Shown here: in pieces, positions 25,849-35,282 of the stretch
Layout of the letters: every line of letters begins with the position of its first letter
Numbering within the stretch: the stretch's first letter is position 1
NCBI RefSeq assembly: GCF_011751885.2
Contig: NZ_CP061771.1
Coordinates: 2,790,001-2,854,000 of the forward strand
Length of the DNA stretch: 64,000 nt
Source of the DNA: Salinibacterium sp. ZJ450
GTDB taxonomy: Bacteria > Actinomycetota > Actinomycetes > Actinomycetales > Microbacteriaceae
Direction of reading: 5' to 3'
Notes under the pieces: generated by a model
Databases searched by the model: none
Told to the model about the DNA's origin: nothing
Seen by the model: the letters and a program-made list of their open reading frames with translations, nothing else
Translations under genes and position numbers: made by a program

Positions 25849-26892
25849 ATGACTGAACGCGTAGGGCTCGGGATGCCGCAACGGCCCTGCTTCGGGACGT
25901 CTAGACACCTCGGCGGCGCGCTCGGGCTGGCGGTGCTCGTCGCCCTGCTGCTCGGCGGGTGCGCGGCATCCGACTCGGTGTTCGGGCCGGACGAGGTCGC
26001 CGAGTCAGACCGGGTGACCCTGCGCACGCTGGCCGAGAACGACGAGAACCCGCGCCTGGAGATCGGCGAGCAGACCACCGAGGTCGCCGCTTACTCCACG
26101 TATAGCGCCAGCTACCAGAGCGGCGGTGTCACGATCACCGCGGGGCTGAGCATCCCGACCGCTGACGGCCCGTACCCGGGCATCGTGCTGGCGCACGGCT
26201 TGACCCACCCGGACTCATTCATTCAGGGCGGGCGCATGAATCCCGAGAGGGACTACTTCGCCCGAGCCGGATACGTCGTGCTGAACGTCGACCTGCGCAG
26301 CAGCCAGCCCGGCACCAAGGCGGAGACCGCGCTGAGTATCGACATGGGCGCCACCCTCGACGTGATCAACGCGGCGCGCGCCCTGGCGGCCGCCGACCTA
26401 TCCGGCCTGCCCGGTCTCTCCGACCTTTCCGACCTTGACGAGGACCGCATCGCGCTGATGGGTCACTCGATGGGCGGCACCCTGGTGATCAACGCGATGG
26501 TTGCGCAGCCCGGCCTGATCGACGCGGTCGTCGCGATCGCGCCGGCGTCGAGCGACGCGGTCGACAACGTGCACGTTCTGAGCCTGATGGCCGGCGCCAC
26601 GAGCGGGAGCATCTTCGCCCGGTATGGCACCCCGGAAGACCGACCGGCGTTCTGGCAGGACATCTCAGCCCGCACGTTCGCCAACCGTGCCGAGGCTCCG
26701 CTGCTGATCATCCACGGCACCGACGACCCGGTCACGCCGGTCGAGTGGTCGGAGGCGACAGCGGATGTCTGGAACGCGGCCGGCTCGGACGTTCGGCTGG
26801 TGCGACTCAAGGGCGAGGGGCACATCTTCAGCTCCCGATGGCGTGACGCGATGGAGCTGGCCGAGGAGTTCCTCGACGACGAGCTGGACTGA
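25849..26892 (+). CDS. Secreted lipoprotein alpha/beta hydrolase (dienelactone-hydrolase/peptidase-like)
   Basis: A 347-residue protein from ATG 25849 (GAGGAG eight bases upstream). A signal peptide ends with the lipobox LLLGGC, giving an acylated Cys near 39, so it is anchored outside the membrane. The hydrolase domain has GIVLAHGLTHPDSF, nucleophile ALMGHSMGGTLV, acid IHGTDDPVTPVEW and histidine LKGEGHIFSS. The order and spacing suit prolyl-oligopeptidase/dienelactone-hydrolase-like esterases. The substrate is unknown. The region immediately upstream is a degenerate SDR fragment. Confidence 0.85.
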   Translation: MTERVGLGMPQRPCFGTSRHLGGALGLAVLVALLLGGCAASDSVFGPDEVAESDRVTLRTLAENDENPRLEIGEQTTEVAAYSTYSASYQSGGVTITAGLSIPTADGPYPGIVLAHGLTHPDSFIQGGRMNPERDYFARAGYVVLNVDLRSSQPGTKAETALSIDMGATLDVINAARALAAADLSGLPGLSDLSDLDEDRIALMGHSMGGTLVINAMVAQPGLIDAVVAIAPASSDAVDNVHVLSLMAGATSGSIFARYGTPEDRPAFWQDISARTFANRAEAPLLIIHGTDDPVTPVEWSEATADVWNAAGSDVRLVRLKGEGHIFSSRWRDAMELAEEFLDDELD

Positions 26893-27098
26893 CCAGTCGC
26901 CACAGCCACATCCCTGTCCCCGCAGGAGAACGGCGGTGTCACGCAGTGAACCGTGCGGGGTCTCTCACACCGCGCGGGGCTATGTAGCACCGCATTGTGT
27001 GAGAGCCTCCGCGCGGTTCGGTTCGGTGCGCCCGCACCCGGGCATCTCGCGGACGCGCCACTTCTCGGGCGAGGAACTCGCGACACTAGGCTCGTGCC

Positions 27099-27968
27099 GT
27101 GCACCTGCTTGACCGAGTTCCCCCGCCCGTGCTCGCAGTGGCCGCCATAGTCTCGGTGCAGTTCGGTAGCGCATCAGCGCGAACGCTCTTCGATGAAACA
27201 GGTGCATTGGGCGCAGCGACGCTGCGTCTGGTACTCGGGAGTCTGATCCTTCTAGCCCTGGTCCGCCCCAAGGTCAGGTCCTGGACGCGGCAGACGTGGA
27301 TCACCGTCGCGGCACTCGGGCTCGCTCTCGGCGGCATGAACTGCTTCATCTACCTGGCCATCGACGAGATCCCGATCGGCATCGCGGTGACCGTCGAGTT
27401 CCTCGGCCCGTTGGCGGTCGCGCTCTCGCAGGTGCGCAGGGTCACGGATGCCGCGTGGGCGCTGCTCGCGTTCGCCGGAGTGCTCATGCTGGGCTTCGAG
27501 GCGACCACCACACTCTCCTGGATTGGATTGCTGTTCGCCGCCGTCGCCGGGGTGTTCTGGGCCGTCTACATTCTCGCGAGCTCCCGGCTGGGCAGCACCG
27601 GCGGCGGGCTGGACACCCTCGCGGTCGCGATGGTGATCGCGGCGATCGTCGCGACGCCGTTCGGCGCCGCGAGCGCGGTCAACTCCGTTACCGCGGATCC
27701 GACGATCCTGATCTTCTTCGTGGGCGTCGCGATCGCGACATCCGTGCTGCCCTACTCACTCGAGTTCGTGGCGCTGCGGCGGATGCCCACGCGAGTCTTC
27801 GGGGTGCTCTCCAGCTTGGGGCCGGCGGTCGCCGCTCTGGCCGGCCTGGTGATTCTCGGCGAAGCGCTCGGATGGTTGCAGATCTTGGCCTTGGTGCTGG
27901 TCTCGCTCGCGAGCCTCGGCGTCACCCTATCCGCGCGCCGGCCACGGGCGACACCGCTGCTGGACTGA
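27099..27968 (+). CDS. EamA-family (RhtA-like) transporter
   Basis: A 289-residue membrane protein with ten predicted helices in two EamA repeats. Repeat one includes SARTLFDETGALGAATLRLVL, and repeat two starts near WIGLLFAAVAGVFWAVYI. The segment LGLALGGMNCFIYLAIDEIPIG is characteristic of RhtA-type threonine/homoserine exporters. GTG 27099 has no strong ribosome site. The gap 26893-27098 before it holds no gene that I can support. Confidence 0.85.
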   Translation: MHLLDRVPPPVLAVAAIVSVQFGSASARTLFDETGALGAATLRLVLGSLILLALVRPKVRSWTRQTWITVAALGLALGGMNCFIYLAIDEIPIGIAVTVEFLGPLAVALSQVRRVTDAAWALLAFAGVLMLGFEATTTLSWIGLLFAAVAGVFWAVYILASSRLGSTGGGLDTLAVAMVIAAIVATPFGAASAVNSVTADPTILIFFVGVAIATSVLPYSLEFVALRRMPTRVFGVLSSLGPAVAALAGLVILGEALGWLQILALVLVSLASLGVTLSARRPRATPLLD

Positions 27969-27988
27969 CTTGAGGAGCGACCGCGCGG

Positions 27989-28177
27989 TCAGCTCTCCTC
28001 GTGCTCCGCAAGCAGGATCGCGGTTCGCAGCCGCATATTGTGCGAGTACGCGTTGAGCGCGCGAATCGCGGCGATGATCAGCACGATCAGGGAGGCGAGC
28101 ACCGCGGCCCCGAAGGCAACGAGAAGCCCCCACAGGATCGTCACGAGGTAGCTCCAGAAGCTCGGCTCATAAACCAT
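27989..28177 (-). CDS. Small single-pass membrane protein
   Basis: A 62-residue protein with one long hydrophobic helix (about 9-40) and a polar C-terminus (NMRLRTAILLAEHEES). No family recognised. It is convergent with the EamA gene and divergent from the LtrA gene. The ribosome site is weak, so the call rests on coherent membrane-protein composition. Confidence 0.5.
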   Translation of the reverse strand: MVYEPSFWSYLVTILWGLLVAFGAAVLASLIVLIIAAIRALNAYSHNMRLRTAILLAEHEES

Positions 28178-28261
28178 GTTTCTGAAGGTAGCTCATTCGG
28201 CCGGGCTGGTAGCCCGTCCCGACCCGTTTCTTTCCCGCCCGGCATCCTGCATCCTGATCGA

Positions 28262-29473
28262 GTGCGAAATGAAGGTGGCGCATCCTCTCCCTTCAGTGGG
28301 ACCCGTGTGCGCGTCGCGGATGCCTCCGCCAGAGTGACGACTTTCGAGTTGTTCTTCGATCTCGTCTACGTGTTCGCGTTCACTCAGGTGAGCCGCCTGA
28401 TGGCAGACACCCACAGCCCACTCGGCATCCTGCAAGCGCTCGTGGTGCTCGCGCTCCTGTGGTGGACATGGGTGTCGTACGGGTGGCTCGCGAATCAGGC
28501 GCCGGCCGACCAGGGCGTGATGCAGGTTGGCATGAGCATCGCGATGATCGCGATATTCATCGCGGCGCTCACCATCCCCGAGGCCTACGACGACCTCCCC
28601 GGCGGATGGGACGGGCCGCTCGTGCTGGCGCTCGCCTACACACTCGTGCGCATCGTGCACATCACGCTGTACTTGGTGGCCGCAGGCGACGATGCCGGTC
28701 TACGCCGCCAAGTCTTGCTCACCCAAGCCGTCGCGATGGCGCCAGCGTCTGTGGCGCTCATCGTGGGCGCGCTGGTCGGCGGTCCGGCCCAGACCTGGAT
28801 CTGGCTGGGCGCGTTCCTCTACGAAGCGGCGCTGACCTACTTCAGCTCGCGCGGCGGGGGCGGTTGGCGCCTGCACTCCCCCGCGCACTGGGCGGAACGA
28901 CACGGACTCATCGTCATCCTCGCCCTCGGCGAATCGATCGTCGCGGTCGGCGTCGGCGTGGCCCGCGAGCCGATCGACTGGCCGATCACGGTGGGCGTCG
29001 TGTTCGCCGTGACGCTCTCGATCCTGTTGTGGTGGGCCTATTTCGCGCGCATCTCGGCGGCGGGCGAGCACGCGTTGAATGATCGAACGGATGCCGCGCG
29101 CGTCGTCCTTGCCCGCGACGCGTACACCTACGTGCACTTCCTGATCGTCGCCGGGGTGATCCTGGCTGCGCTGGGCATCGAGGAGGCGATGGCGCACATC
29201 GGGGAAACCGAGCCGTTCGGCTGGTTCGGTGCAGCCGCCCTCGCCAGTGGACTCACCACCTACGCGGCCTCCACGGCGATCTTCGGACGCCTTGCCGACC
29301 TGCCCTGGCCGGTGATCCGCATCGTCGCGGCGCTGGTGCTCGCGGTATCCGTTCCGGTGCTCGCAGCAGTGGCCGCAATCTGGGCGATCGTGATCGTGGT
29401 GGCCGTGCTCTCGGTGATGCTCGTGCTTGAGGGTGCAGCGCGCCAGCGGAGCAGTGCGCCGACAACTTCCTGA
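28262..29473 (+). CDS. Low temperature requirement protein A (LtrA) family membrane protein
   Basis: About 403 residues from GTG 28262. The N-terminal signature TTFELFFDLVYVFAFTQVSRLM (residues about 25-46, given here as TTFELFFDLVYVFAF) identifies the LtrA family. It has around 12 helices, with RHGLIVILALGESIVAVGVG as the second conserved block containing a buried Glu. LtrA was named for a Listeria cold-growth mutant; the activity is not known. In-frame codons further upstream run antisense to the 62-residue gene and were left out. Confidence 0.87.
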   Translation: MRNEGGASSPFSGTRVRVADASARVTTFELFFDLVYVFAFTQVSRLMADTHSPLGILQALVVLALLWWTWVSYGWLANQAPADQGVMQVGMSIAMIAIFIAALTIPEAYDDLPGGWDGPLVLALAYTLVRIVHITLYLVAAGDDAGLRRQVLLTQAVAMAPASVALIVGALVGGPAQTWIWLGAFLYEAALTYFSSRGGGGWRLHSPAHWAERHGLIVILALGESIVAVGVGVAREPIDWPITVGVVFAVTLSILLWWAYFARISAAGEHALNDRTDAARVVLARDAYTYVHFLIVAGVILAALGIEEAMAHIGETEPFGWFGAAALASGLTTYAASTAIFGRLADLPWPVIRIVAALVLAVSVPVLAAVAAIWAIVIVVAVLSVMLVLEGAARQRSSAPTTS

Positions 29474-29514
29474 GCTGGCCGCGATGCACGACACCGCCGC
29501 ACGGGCCTCGGCTC

Positions 29515-30288
29515 CTACTCGTCAACGACCAGTCCATCTGCCGAATTGAGGCTCACAGCAATTCCACTGAGCGCGTCGCTCACCCGAATCGAGAAGTGCT
29601 GGCCGTCGGCGGATGGCGCATAGCCCAGGTCCATGTCAGGCGGAAGCTTCGAGAAGGTGGCGGTCTCGGTGTAGATCATCCGGTCCTCCGCGATGAACAG
29701 CTGCGCCGGTAACCTCCCGAATTGCTGTGCGCCACTCAGCCCGGCACCGAGCGAGAACACGACATGCCTGAGGTTCGCGCGAAGCTGTCCATCGGGTGTC
29801 GTCGCGATGTTCGCCCCCTCGATCGGCGGGATGACTCGGGCTTCAACCGGCACGAGGGGCGTGATTGCCTCGCTCTCCGGCGCTGTCAACGAAGTCAGTG
29901 TTGGTGCAGCTGGAACCGTGTCAGGCCACTGGTATGCGGAGAGGCTCCAAGCGCAGAGGACCGTTCCGGCAATACCAAGGAGCAGGCCGAGTGTCGCCAA
30001 CACCCGGTAACCGGCCCGACCCGCGCTCACCGCGAGAAAGATAGCGCTGATCCCAGCCGTCGTGACCGCGAATCCGCGGAATCCGGGTTCGGCCAATGAC
30101 AGCGGCCACCAGCAAGCGAACAGCCCGAACATTACTGCTACGAGGCCGCGAAGGCGGCTGTCTCTTTTCGGTGCTGGTCGAGGACGCTCGGCCACGGCCG
30201 TCGCTGGATAGGAGCGTCGAGGTCGCGGCCCTGGTGGCGGGTCATCCCAATAACCGGGAGGACTCCAGTCCCGTGGACCAGTGCCCAT
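29515..30288 (-). CDS. Membrane-anchored protein of unknown function
   Basis: A 257-residue protein from ATG 30288, preceded by AAAGGGG six bases away; a start 19 codons upstream is possible but lacks a site. A Pro/Arg-rich cytosolic stretch (about 1-45) is followed by three to four helices (about 50-125). A soluble outer domain of about 120 residues follows, with LFIAEDRMIYTETATFSKLP. The proline-rich start with a GYWDDPPPGP segment is common in actinobacterial DUF4190-like membrane proteins. Function unknown. Confidence 0.65.
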   Translation of the reverse strand: MGTGPRDWSPPGYWDDPPPGPRPRRSYPATAVAERPRPAPKRDSRLRGLVAVMFGLFACWWPLSLAEPGFRGFAVTTAGISAIFLAVSAGRAGYRVLATLGLLLGIAGTVLCAWSLSAYQWPDTVPAAPTLTSLTAPESEAITPLVPVEARVIPPIEGANIATTPDGQLRANLRHVVFSLGAGLSGAQQFGRLPAQLFIAEDRMIYTETATFSKLPPDMDLGYAPSADGQHFSIRVSDALSGIAVSLNSADGLVVDE

Positions 30289-30475
30289 TCGACGCCCCTT
30301 TCGAAAGCCTCTCATTTCTAACCGAGGAGCGCAGATGACCGACACTCCCCAAACGAGGGACGATGGCCCTGCCAGTGCCAGAATGACGCGGGGCCGATCG
30401 GCCGCTTGTACCTGTGCGGTTCTACAGTCTTAGAATCGCGGTTCAACCTCGATCAGGTGAAAGGGGGACGGCCCA

Positions 30476-31141
30476 GTGGAGGCGATCGTTCCGATTCTCC
30501 CGATCGCGCTGGCGGCTGCGCTCAGTTCGGTACCGATCATGGCGAGTATCTTCATCCTGCTCTCCCCCAACCGGGGCCGGGCAGCGCTGCCGTTCCTTGT
30601 CGGCTGGGTCGTCGGCATCTTCGTCGTGCTCTTCCTGTTTACGCTTCTGGCCCAGGGCGTCCCCACCTCCCGTTCACCGCGCCGACCGGACACGGTCATT
30701 GCCGCCCTCCAAATCTTTTTCGGTGTCGCAATCATCGGCGTCGCGGCATGGTCCTGGGTGAGGTCACGCCACCAGACGAGATCGACAGGGGCGAAGTGGC
30801 TGAAGAAGGTCGACAGGTTCGGTCCGTGGCCGGCGCTGGGCCTGGGGTTTGTCCTCAATCTGCGGCCGAAGGGGCTGCTGCTCGCTGGCGCTGCCGGGCT
30901 CTCGATTCGCGCCGATACAGAGGCGGCGTCATCCGCCCTGCTCGCGATCACGATCTATACCCTCATCGCGGCATCGACCGTTGCAGCGCCGGTGATCGCA
31001 ACGCTCGCGGCGCCGGCCCGTATGGAACCTCGGCTGGTGAGAGTTCAGTCGTGGATGAGTCGAAACGGTGAGGCCCTCACCAGCGTGATCCTGGCGCTGA
31101 TCGGCGTGGTGATCGTTGTTATGGGTATTGCTCGCTGGTAG
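30476..31141 (+). CDS. GAP-family (Sap-like) integral membrane protein
   Basis: A 221-residue protein with six predicted helices, starting at GTG with AAAGGGGG seven bases upstream. The pattern LPIALAAALSSVPIMASIFILLSP, and GRAALPFLVGWVVGIF after it, matches the GAP family, whose mycobacterial member moves peptidoglycolipid or sulfolipid. NLRPKGLLLAGAAGL is the conserved second-half motif. The substrate in this organism is unknown. The 183-bp gap after it (31142-31324) shows no gene and marks the left edge of the lower-GC island. Confidence 0.8.
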   Translation: MEAIVPILPIALAAALSSVPIMASIFILLSPNRGRAALPFLVGWVVGIFVVLFLFTLLAQGVPTSRSPRRPDTVIAALQIFFGVAIIGVAAWSWVRSRHQTRSTGAKWLKKVDRFGPWPALGLGFVLNLRPKGLLLAGAAGLSIRADTEAASSALLAITIYTLIAASTVAAPVIATLAAPARMEPRLVRVQSWMSRNGEALTSVILALIGVVIVVMGIARW

Positions 31142-31324
31142 GAGGTACGGCCCTCTTCCATATTGCCCGTACCGTCGGTGGCACTCCTCGAGCTTCAGCC
31201 GTCGCCCATCAGCCCGTCGTGAACGGCTCTGTAGAAAAAACTGAGGAAAGGTACTGAACCGTCGGGCCACACGATGGAAAGTCGTTAGGCTGGCGATGTC
31301 AATCGACGTGATGGGGGTCACGCT

Positions 31325-32263
31325 TTGGAGTTCTACGAGCGACTTTCGCTACGGCCCATGCTGTGGACAGTCATGTGGGGATTGACCGGCAACTCCTTCG
31401 AGGACTTCTTTCACGACGTGATGACCCTCTGCGTTCCCGGATTCGTGGACGTGCGCACGCACGGCAAACTCGGGGACAAGGGCAGTGACGGCATGAGCCT
31501 TCACTTCGGGAAGCTGTATGCCTGCTACGCTCCCGAGACCCCGAATGCCGCGGCATCAATCGCGAAGCTGCGATCCGATGTTAAGAGCGCACTAAGGCAG
31601 CGCAACGGGCAATTCACAACCTTTGTGTTCGTCCACAACGATGTGCGTGGTGTTCATCCCGACATATCAGAGGAGCTCGTCTCACTGAGTACAGACCATC
31701 CGGGACTGCAATTCGAGTTGATGGGCATGCGTCACATACGAGACCTGTTGGGCGGCGCTGCCCGCATATCAGTCGAAGATGTGCTGAAGATGCCCCTTCC
31801 GATCGAGCACACGGTCACAGTGGGTCTGGAGGAAATGGAGGATTTGCTTCAGCACCTCGCGGCAAATCGTGTCATCTCGAGCAACCCTGGAACTGCTTCG
31901 CCCGTTTCGGTCCAGAAGCTGCACTACAGCGAACTGACCGTTGAAAGCCAGGCTGAGGTCCGGGACGGGATGAAACATAGCGGATTGATCGATTCCTACT
32001 ACGGCGAGCGGATCGACGTGACCGAGCTGGATGACGTCGCTGCACGATTCCGCGCAGAGTACGTGGATGCAAAGCGCTCAGTATCGGAGCCTGAAGAAAT
32101 TCTGCTCAGGCTGCGCGTCTTTCTTGCGGGCTCGAAGACCACGGCTGGCCCCGCTTATCGCGCTCAAACTGCGGTTCTCGCGTACTTCTTCCAGAGGTGT
32201 GACATCTTCGATAATCCTCCGGCAGGTTGGGTACCCCCCGTTGCGCTGGTGACACAGGCGTGA
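31325..32263 (+). CDS. ABC-three-component (ABC-3C) system effector with REase-like N-domain
   Basis: A 312-residue protein starting at TTG after GGGGTCACGC. The N-terminal half has the arrangement seen in ABC-3C nuclease-type effectors: NSFEDFFHDVM (about 23-33), then THGKLGDKGSDGMSLHFGKL and YACYAPE. The acidic GDKGSDG takes the place of the family GD-x3-DG motif. The C-terminal half (from about 170) would dock with the ABC partner. Known ABC-3C systems couple an SMC-like ATPase to a toxic effector in defence against phages or plasmids. The small next gene overlaps by four bases. Base composition is lower in GC than neighbours. Confidence 0.75.
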   Translation: MEFYERLSLRPMLWTVMWGLTGNSFEDFFHDVMTLCVPGFVDVRTHGKLGDKGSDGMSLHFGKLYACYAPETPNAAASIAKLRSDVKSALRQRNGQFTTFVFVHNDVRGVHPDISEELVSLSTDHPGLQFELMGMRHIRDLLGGAARISVEDVLKMPLPIEHTVTVGLEEMEDLLQHLAANRVISSNPGTASPVSVQKLHYSELTVESQAEVRDGMKHSGLIDSYYGERIDVTELDDVAARFRAEYVDAKRSVSEPEEILLRLRVFLAGSKTTAGPAYRAQTAVLAYFFQRCDIFDNPPAGWVPPVALVTQA

Positions 32264-32508
32264 TTACTCCGACCAAAGGGATTGCTCCGCAGCGAGCGCT
32301 GGTATCTGTCGCGGCGCAAGTCGCGATGGTTCTCAAGGAACCAATGACAATCAGCCAGACATGGGCGTCCCTAAAGGAATGGCGGGAACGAAATCGCCAC
32401 ACGGCCCCAATCTCGTTTGGGTGGTTCGTGCTTGCAGTTGATGTTCTGTTTGCATTGGGCGCCCTCGAATATGACGAGGGCCTCCTCCGCAAGAAAGGTC
32501 AGAACTAA
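32260..32508 (+). CDS. ABC-3C middle component
   Basis: An 82-residue protein from GTG 32260, overlapping the effector stop (GTGA); its own stop overlaps the next ATG (TAATG). It reads VITPTKGIAPQRALVSVAAQ, then a predicted winged-helix-like body with FGWFVLAVDVLFALGALEYD and LLRKKGQN. Small proteins of this size and final motif sit between effector and ATPase in ABC-3C operons and are thought to bridge them. The tight coupling is strong contextual support; the sequence match is from memory. Confidence 0.72.
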   Translation: MITPTKGIAPQRALVSVAAQVAMVLKEPMTISQTWASLKEWRERNRHTAPISFGWFVLAVDVLFALGALEYDEGLLRKKGQN

Positions 32509-34247
32509 TGCTCTTATCGCTCCGATCCGATGACGAAAGATTCAAGAGCATCACCTTTCGCCACGGCCTGAACATCCTCGTCGCCGATAGGGCGAGTGAA
32601 TCGACGTCCACGGACAGTCGAAACGGTGCCGGAAAATCCTCGCTAATCGAGGTCCTACATTTTCTTCTGGGGCTGCGAACACTCACAGACTCGGTACTCA
32701 AGAACTCCGCGCTTAGCGACCACAGCTTTACGCTGGAGATGGATTGGCGTCGGACTGCGTCTGAGATCTCGATCACTCGATCGCTTAGGAAACGCCCGAA
32801 AGTACTGCTGGCGCCGAATGTGGTTGATGCGACGCAGGCTGTCGCCGTAGCCGACCAGGTGACCAATGTGGAATGGGCGAAGGCGATCGGTCATGACCTG
32901 TTTGATCTTCCCGAGGACCACACGGGCGTTTCTGCTCGAGGACTGCTTGCGCTGTACATTCGGCGCGTTAGCCAACACGGCATGGACGACGCGGTTACGA
33001 CGTTCGCGAAGCAAAGCGCAGCGGAGGCATCCACTAACGCGGCGTACCTCCTTGGCCTGGATTGGCGTCTTGCTGCGGACTATCAGAAGATTGCCGCGAG
33101 AGAGTCACTGAGACAAAAGCTGCGGCAAGCGGCCAAAGACCCGGTCTTTGGCCTGGTAATCGGATCCGCTTCCGAATTGCGCGGACAGATCACCGCTGCG
33201 AGCCGACGCGCGCGCGAGCTTGCCGACCAGGTTGCCGCATTTACCGTTTTGCCGGAGCACGAGCTGCTGCAGATGCAGGCCGACGAGATTGACGCGGAGA
33301 TACGTGGCCTACGGGTTCAAGATGCCGCTGATCGTCGAAATCTTCAGGATCTGGAGTCCGCGATTCTAGCGGAGGCAGAGCCCGGAATGGACTATGTCGG
33401 GCGCGTGTACAGCGAACTTGGCGTAAGTATCCCAAACGGTGTCGTTCGAACCTACGAGGAGGTGCGGCGGTTCCATGACTCCGTCATGGTGAACCGCCGC
33501 ACATACCTGCAGGAAGAGATTGACTCCACTCGAGAACGCCTCGACGAGCGACAGGCTCAACGTGAACGGTTCGGTCACGACCATGCGCGATTGCTGAGAA
33601 TGCTAAATGAGGGTGGGGCCCTAGAGGCATACACGGCGCTACACGATCAGCTGTCGCACGCGCGTGCATCGCTGGAGTTACTGGAGTCAAGGCACGAGAC
33701 CGCAAGAAAACTTGAAGCGACGCAGGCCGACATCAAGTTCGAACGAAGCAAGCTACAACAACAGATCTCACGGGACCTCGACGAGCGGGAGTCCATCGTA
33801 GACGAGGTCAACTCGCTCTTTCAGCGCTTCGCCGTGGCTCTATACGGACCAGAGCGCGAGGCGTACGTCGAAATTGTCGCTCTCGATAAGAGCCTTAAGA
33901 TCGCGCCACACATCGGCGGCGAGGACAGCCAAGGCATAGGAAAGATGGTTGTCTTCTGTTTTGATCTGACATGGGCGGTTTTAGCGCATCGAGCGGGCCG
34001 CGGTCCCGATTTTCTCGTTCACGACAGTCACCTTTTTGACGGAGTTGACGAGCGGCAGGTGGCGAAAGCTCTCAACCTCGCGACACAAGTGTGTGAGGAA
34101 GAGGGGATCCAGTACGTCGTAACGATGAATTCTGATGAGCTCGACAAAGTCGAACGTCGTGGCGTCTCCTTGGCGCAATACGTCATCGAGCCTCGTCTGA
34201 CCGACGACTATGAGGATGGCGGACTGTTCGGTTTCCGATTCGAGTGA
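32508..34247 (+). CDS. ABC-3C ATPase with C-terminal DUF2326 (RecN/SMC-like)
   Basis: A 579-residue SMC-like ATPase. Walker A is SRNGAGKSSLIE (about 37-48). A charged helical, coiled-coil-rich region runs from about 190 to 440 (for example ESRHETARKLEATQAD). The C-terminal DUF2326 domain has GIGKMVVFCFDLTW and the Walker-B-like FLVHDSHLFDGVDERQ near 505-520. Such ATPases are the sensor or motor of ABC-3C conflict systems. ATG 32508 overlaps the preceding stop, so all three genes form one coupled unit. The next gene is convergent. Confidence 0.82.
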   Translation: MLLSLRSDDERFKSITFRHGLNILVADRASESTSTDSRNGAGKSSLIEVLHFLLGLRTLTDSVLKNSALSDHSFTLEMDWRRTASEISITRSLRKRPKVLLAPNVVDATQAVAVADQVTNVEWAKAIGHDLFDLPEDHTGVSARGLLALYIRRVSQHGMDDAVTTFAKQSAAEASTNAAYLLGLDWRLAADYQKIAARESLRQKLRQAAKDPVFGLVIGSASELRGQITAASRRARELADQVAAFTVLPEHELLQMQADEIDAEIRGLRVQDAADRRNLQDLESAILAEAEPGMDYVGRVYSELGVSIPNGVVRTYEEVRRFHDSVMVNRRTYLQEEIDSTRERLDERQAQRERFGHDHARLLRMLNEGGALEAYTALHDQLSHARASLELLESRHETARKLEATQADIKFERSKLQQQISRDLDERESIVDEVNSLFQRFAVALYGPEREAYVEIVALDKSLKIAPHIGGEDSQGIGKMVVFCFDLTWAVLAHRAGRGPDFLVHDSHLFDGVDERQVAKALNLATQVCEEEGIQYVVTMNSDELDKVERRGVSLAQYVIEPRLTDDYEDGGLFGFRFE

Positions 34248-34481
34248 TCGGTAAATGAGCGATCAACGCGCCCTACCCCGCCAGAGCATGGGCATCCAAC
34301 TCCATCACGCGCCCGCCGAGGCTGCCGGACGTCCTCAAGTCGGCGATCACTCTGTCGGTCCCCCGACGAGACCAGCGCACGGAGCTCGATCGGGCCATAT
34401 CGCACCTCCTGTGGCGGAACGTTGTCGACCCAGACTACTGAGACCGTCCGGCCCTGCCTGGCTGACCGATATCCGGACGAC

Positions 34482-35105
34482 TCAGGCCTTGGCGCCAGGG
34501 AACGTTGCAGCGTACTTCCGGAGGATTGATGACCCGAGCTGATGCACCGCCCCGGAAACCGCAATCGCGTGAAAGACGAGCTCGGTGTGGACTGCGGGAT
34601 CGCCTCTCAGCTCGCTGGCGATGGAATCCACCGACCACTCGACCGAACCCGGGACGTCAGCCGCCAGCCCAAGGTGCGCCGCGACCCCGTTTCGAATCTG
34701 ACCGAGCTCATCCATGAACACTTGATCCTTGCGGACATCCCTGACGGCGTCCTTGAAGGCCTTCCCCTCGGCCTGAAGGCCTGCCCCGAGCCACTTTGGA
34801 AGCTCCTCCAAGACCTGCCACATGACGAGGGCGAGGTACTTCTGCCAGACGGCCCGATCCGCGGACGCCTCAATGAGCCGGAGCAGCAGCGTTTTCATCT
34901 CGTAGTCCAAAGCGGCAACGGCGGCGAGGATTTTGAGTTCGTGCTTTTTGGTGTCAGCGTGGGCTGCCCGGAGTTCGCCGGCCACCGTGCCGACAATCAA
35001 CTCATGTGAGAATCGCGCATTGCGATGACCCTGCCGAATCTCCGGCAGACGCGCGGAAACGTGATCGTCCCAGCCTTCAGGGGGCAATGACTTCTTGCTG
35101 CTCAC
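34482..35105 (-). CDS. Helical protein with HEPN-like R-x5-H motif
   Basis: A 207-residue, almost entirely helical protein with no family I can name with certainty. DELGQIRNGVAAHLG (132-146) contains R138-N139 and H144, the R-x(4-6)-H pattern, with Asn after Arg, of HEPN-fold RNases such as Abi proteins. Long amphipathic helices flank it (HELKILAAVAALDYEMKTLL). It converges on the ABC-3C unit, with a 234-bp gap in which I see no gene. It may be a second abortive-infection component of the island; an unrelated helical protein with a chance motif is also possible. Confidence 0.6.
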   Translation of the reverse strand: MSSKKSLPPEGWDDHVSARLPEIRQGHRNARFSHELIVGTVAGELRAAHADTKKHELKILAAVAALDYEMKTLLLRLIEASADRAVWQKYLALVMWQVLEELPKWLGAGLQAEGKAFKDAVRDVRKDQVFMDELGQIRNGVAAHLGLAADVPGSVEWSVDSIASELRGDPAVHTELVFHAIAVSGAVHQLGSSILRKYAATFPGAKA

Positions 35106-35282
35106 ACTCCATTGTCGCCGCTAGCCGCACGAGCATGCGGGCGACAAGCCCCGACCGAATCAAATGAGCAGCGTCAGTGGGGAAAATCCGTCACGACGAT
35201 GGGCCACTGCCGCGACGCTGAAAGAGTAGCCTCGATCGCCGACGACAAAGTGCAGCGTCCAAAATCCGAAAGTATCCGGCAG

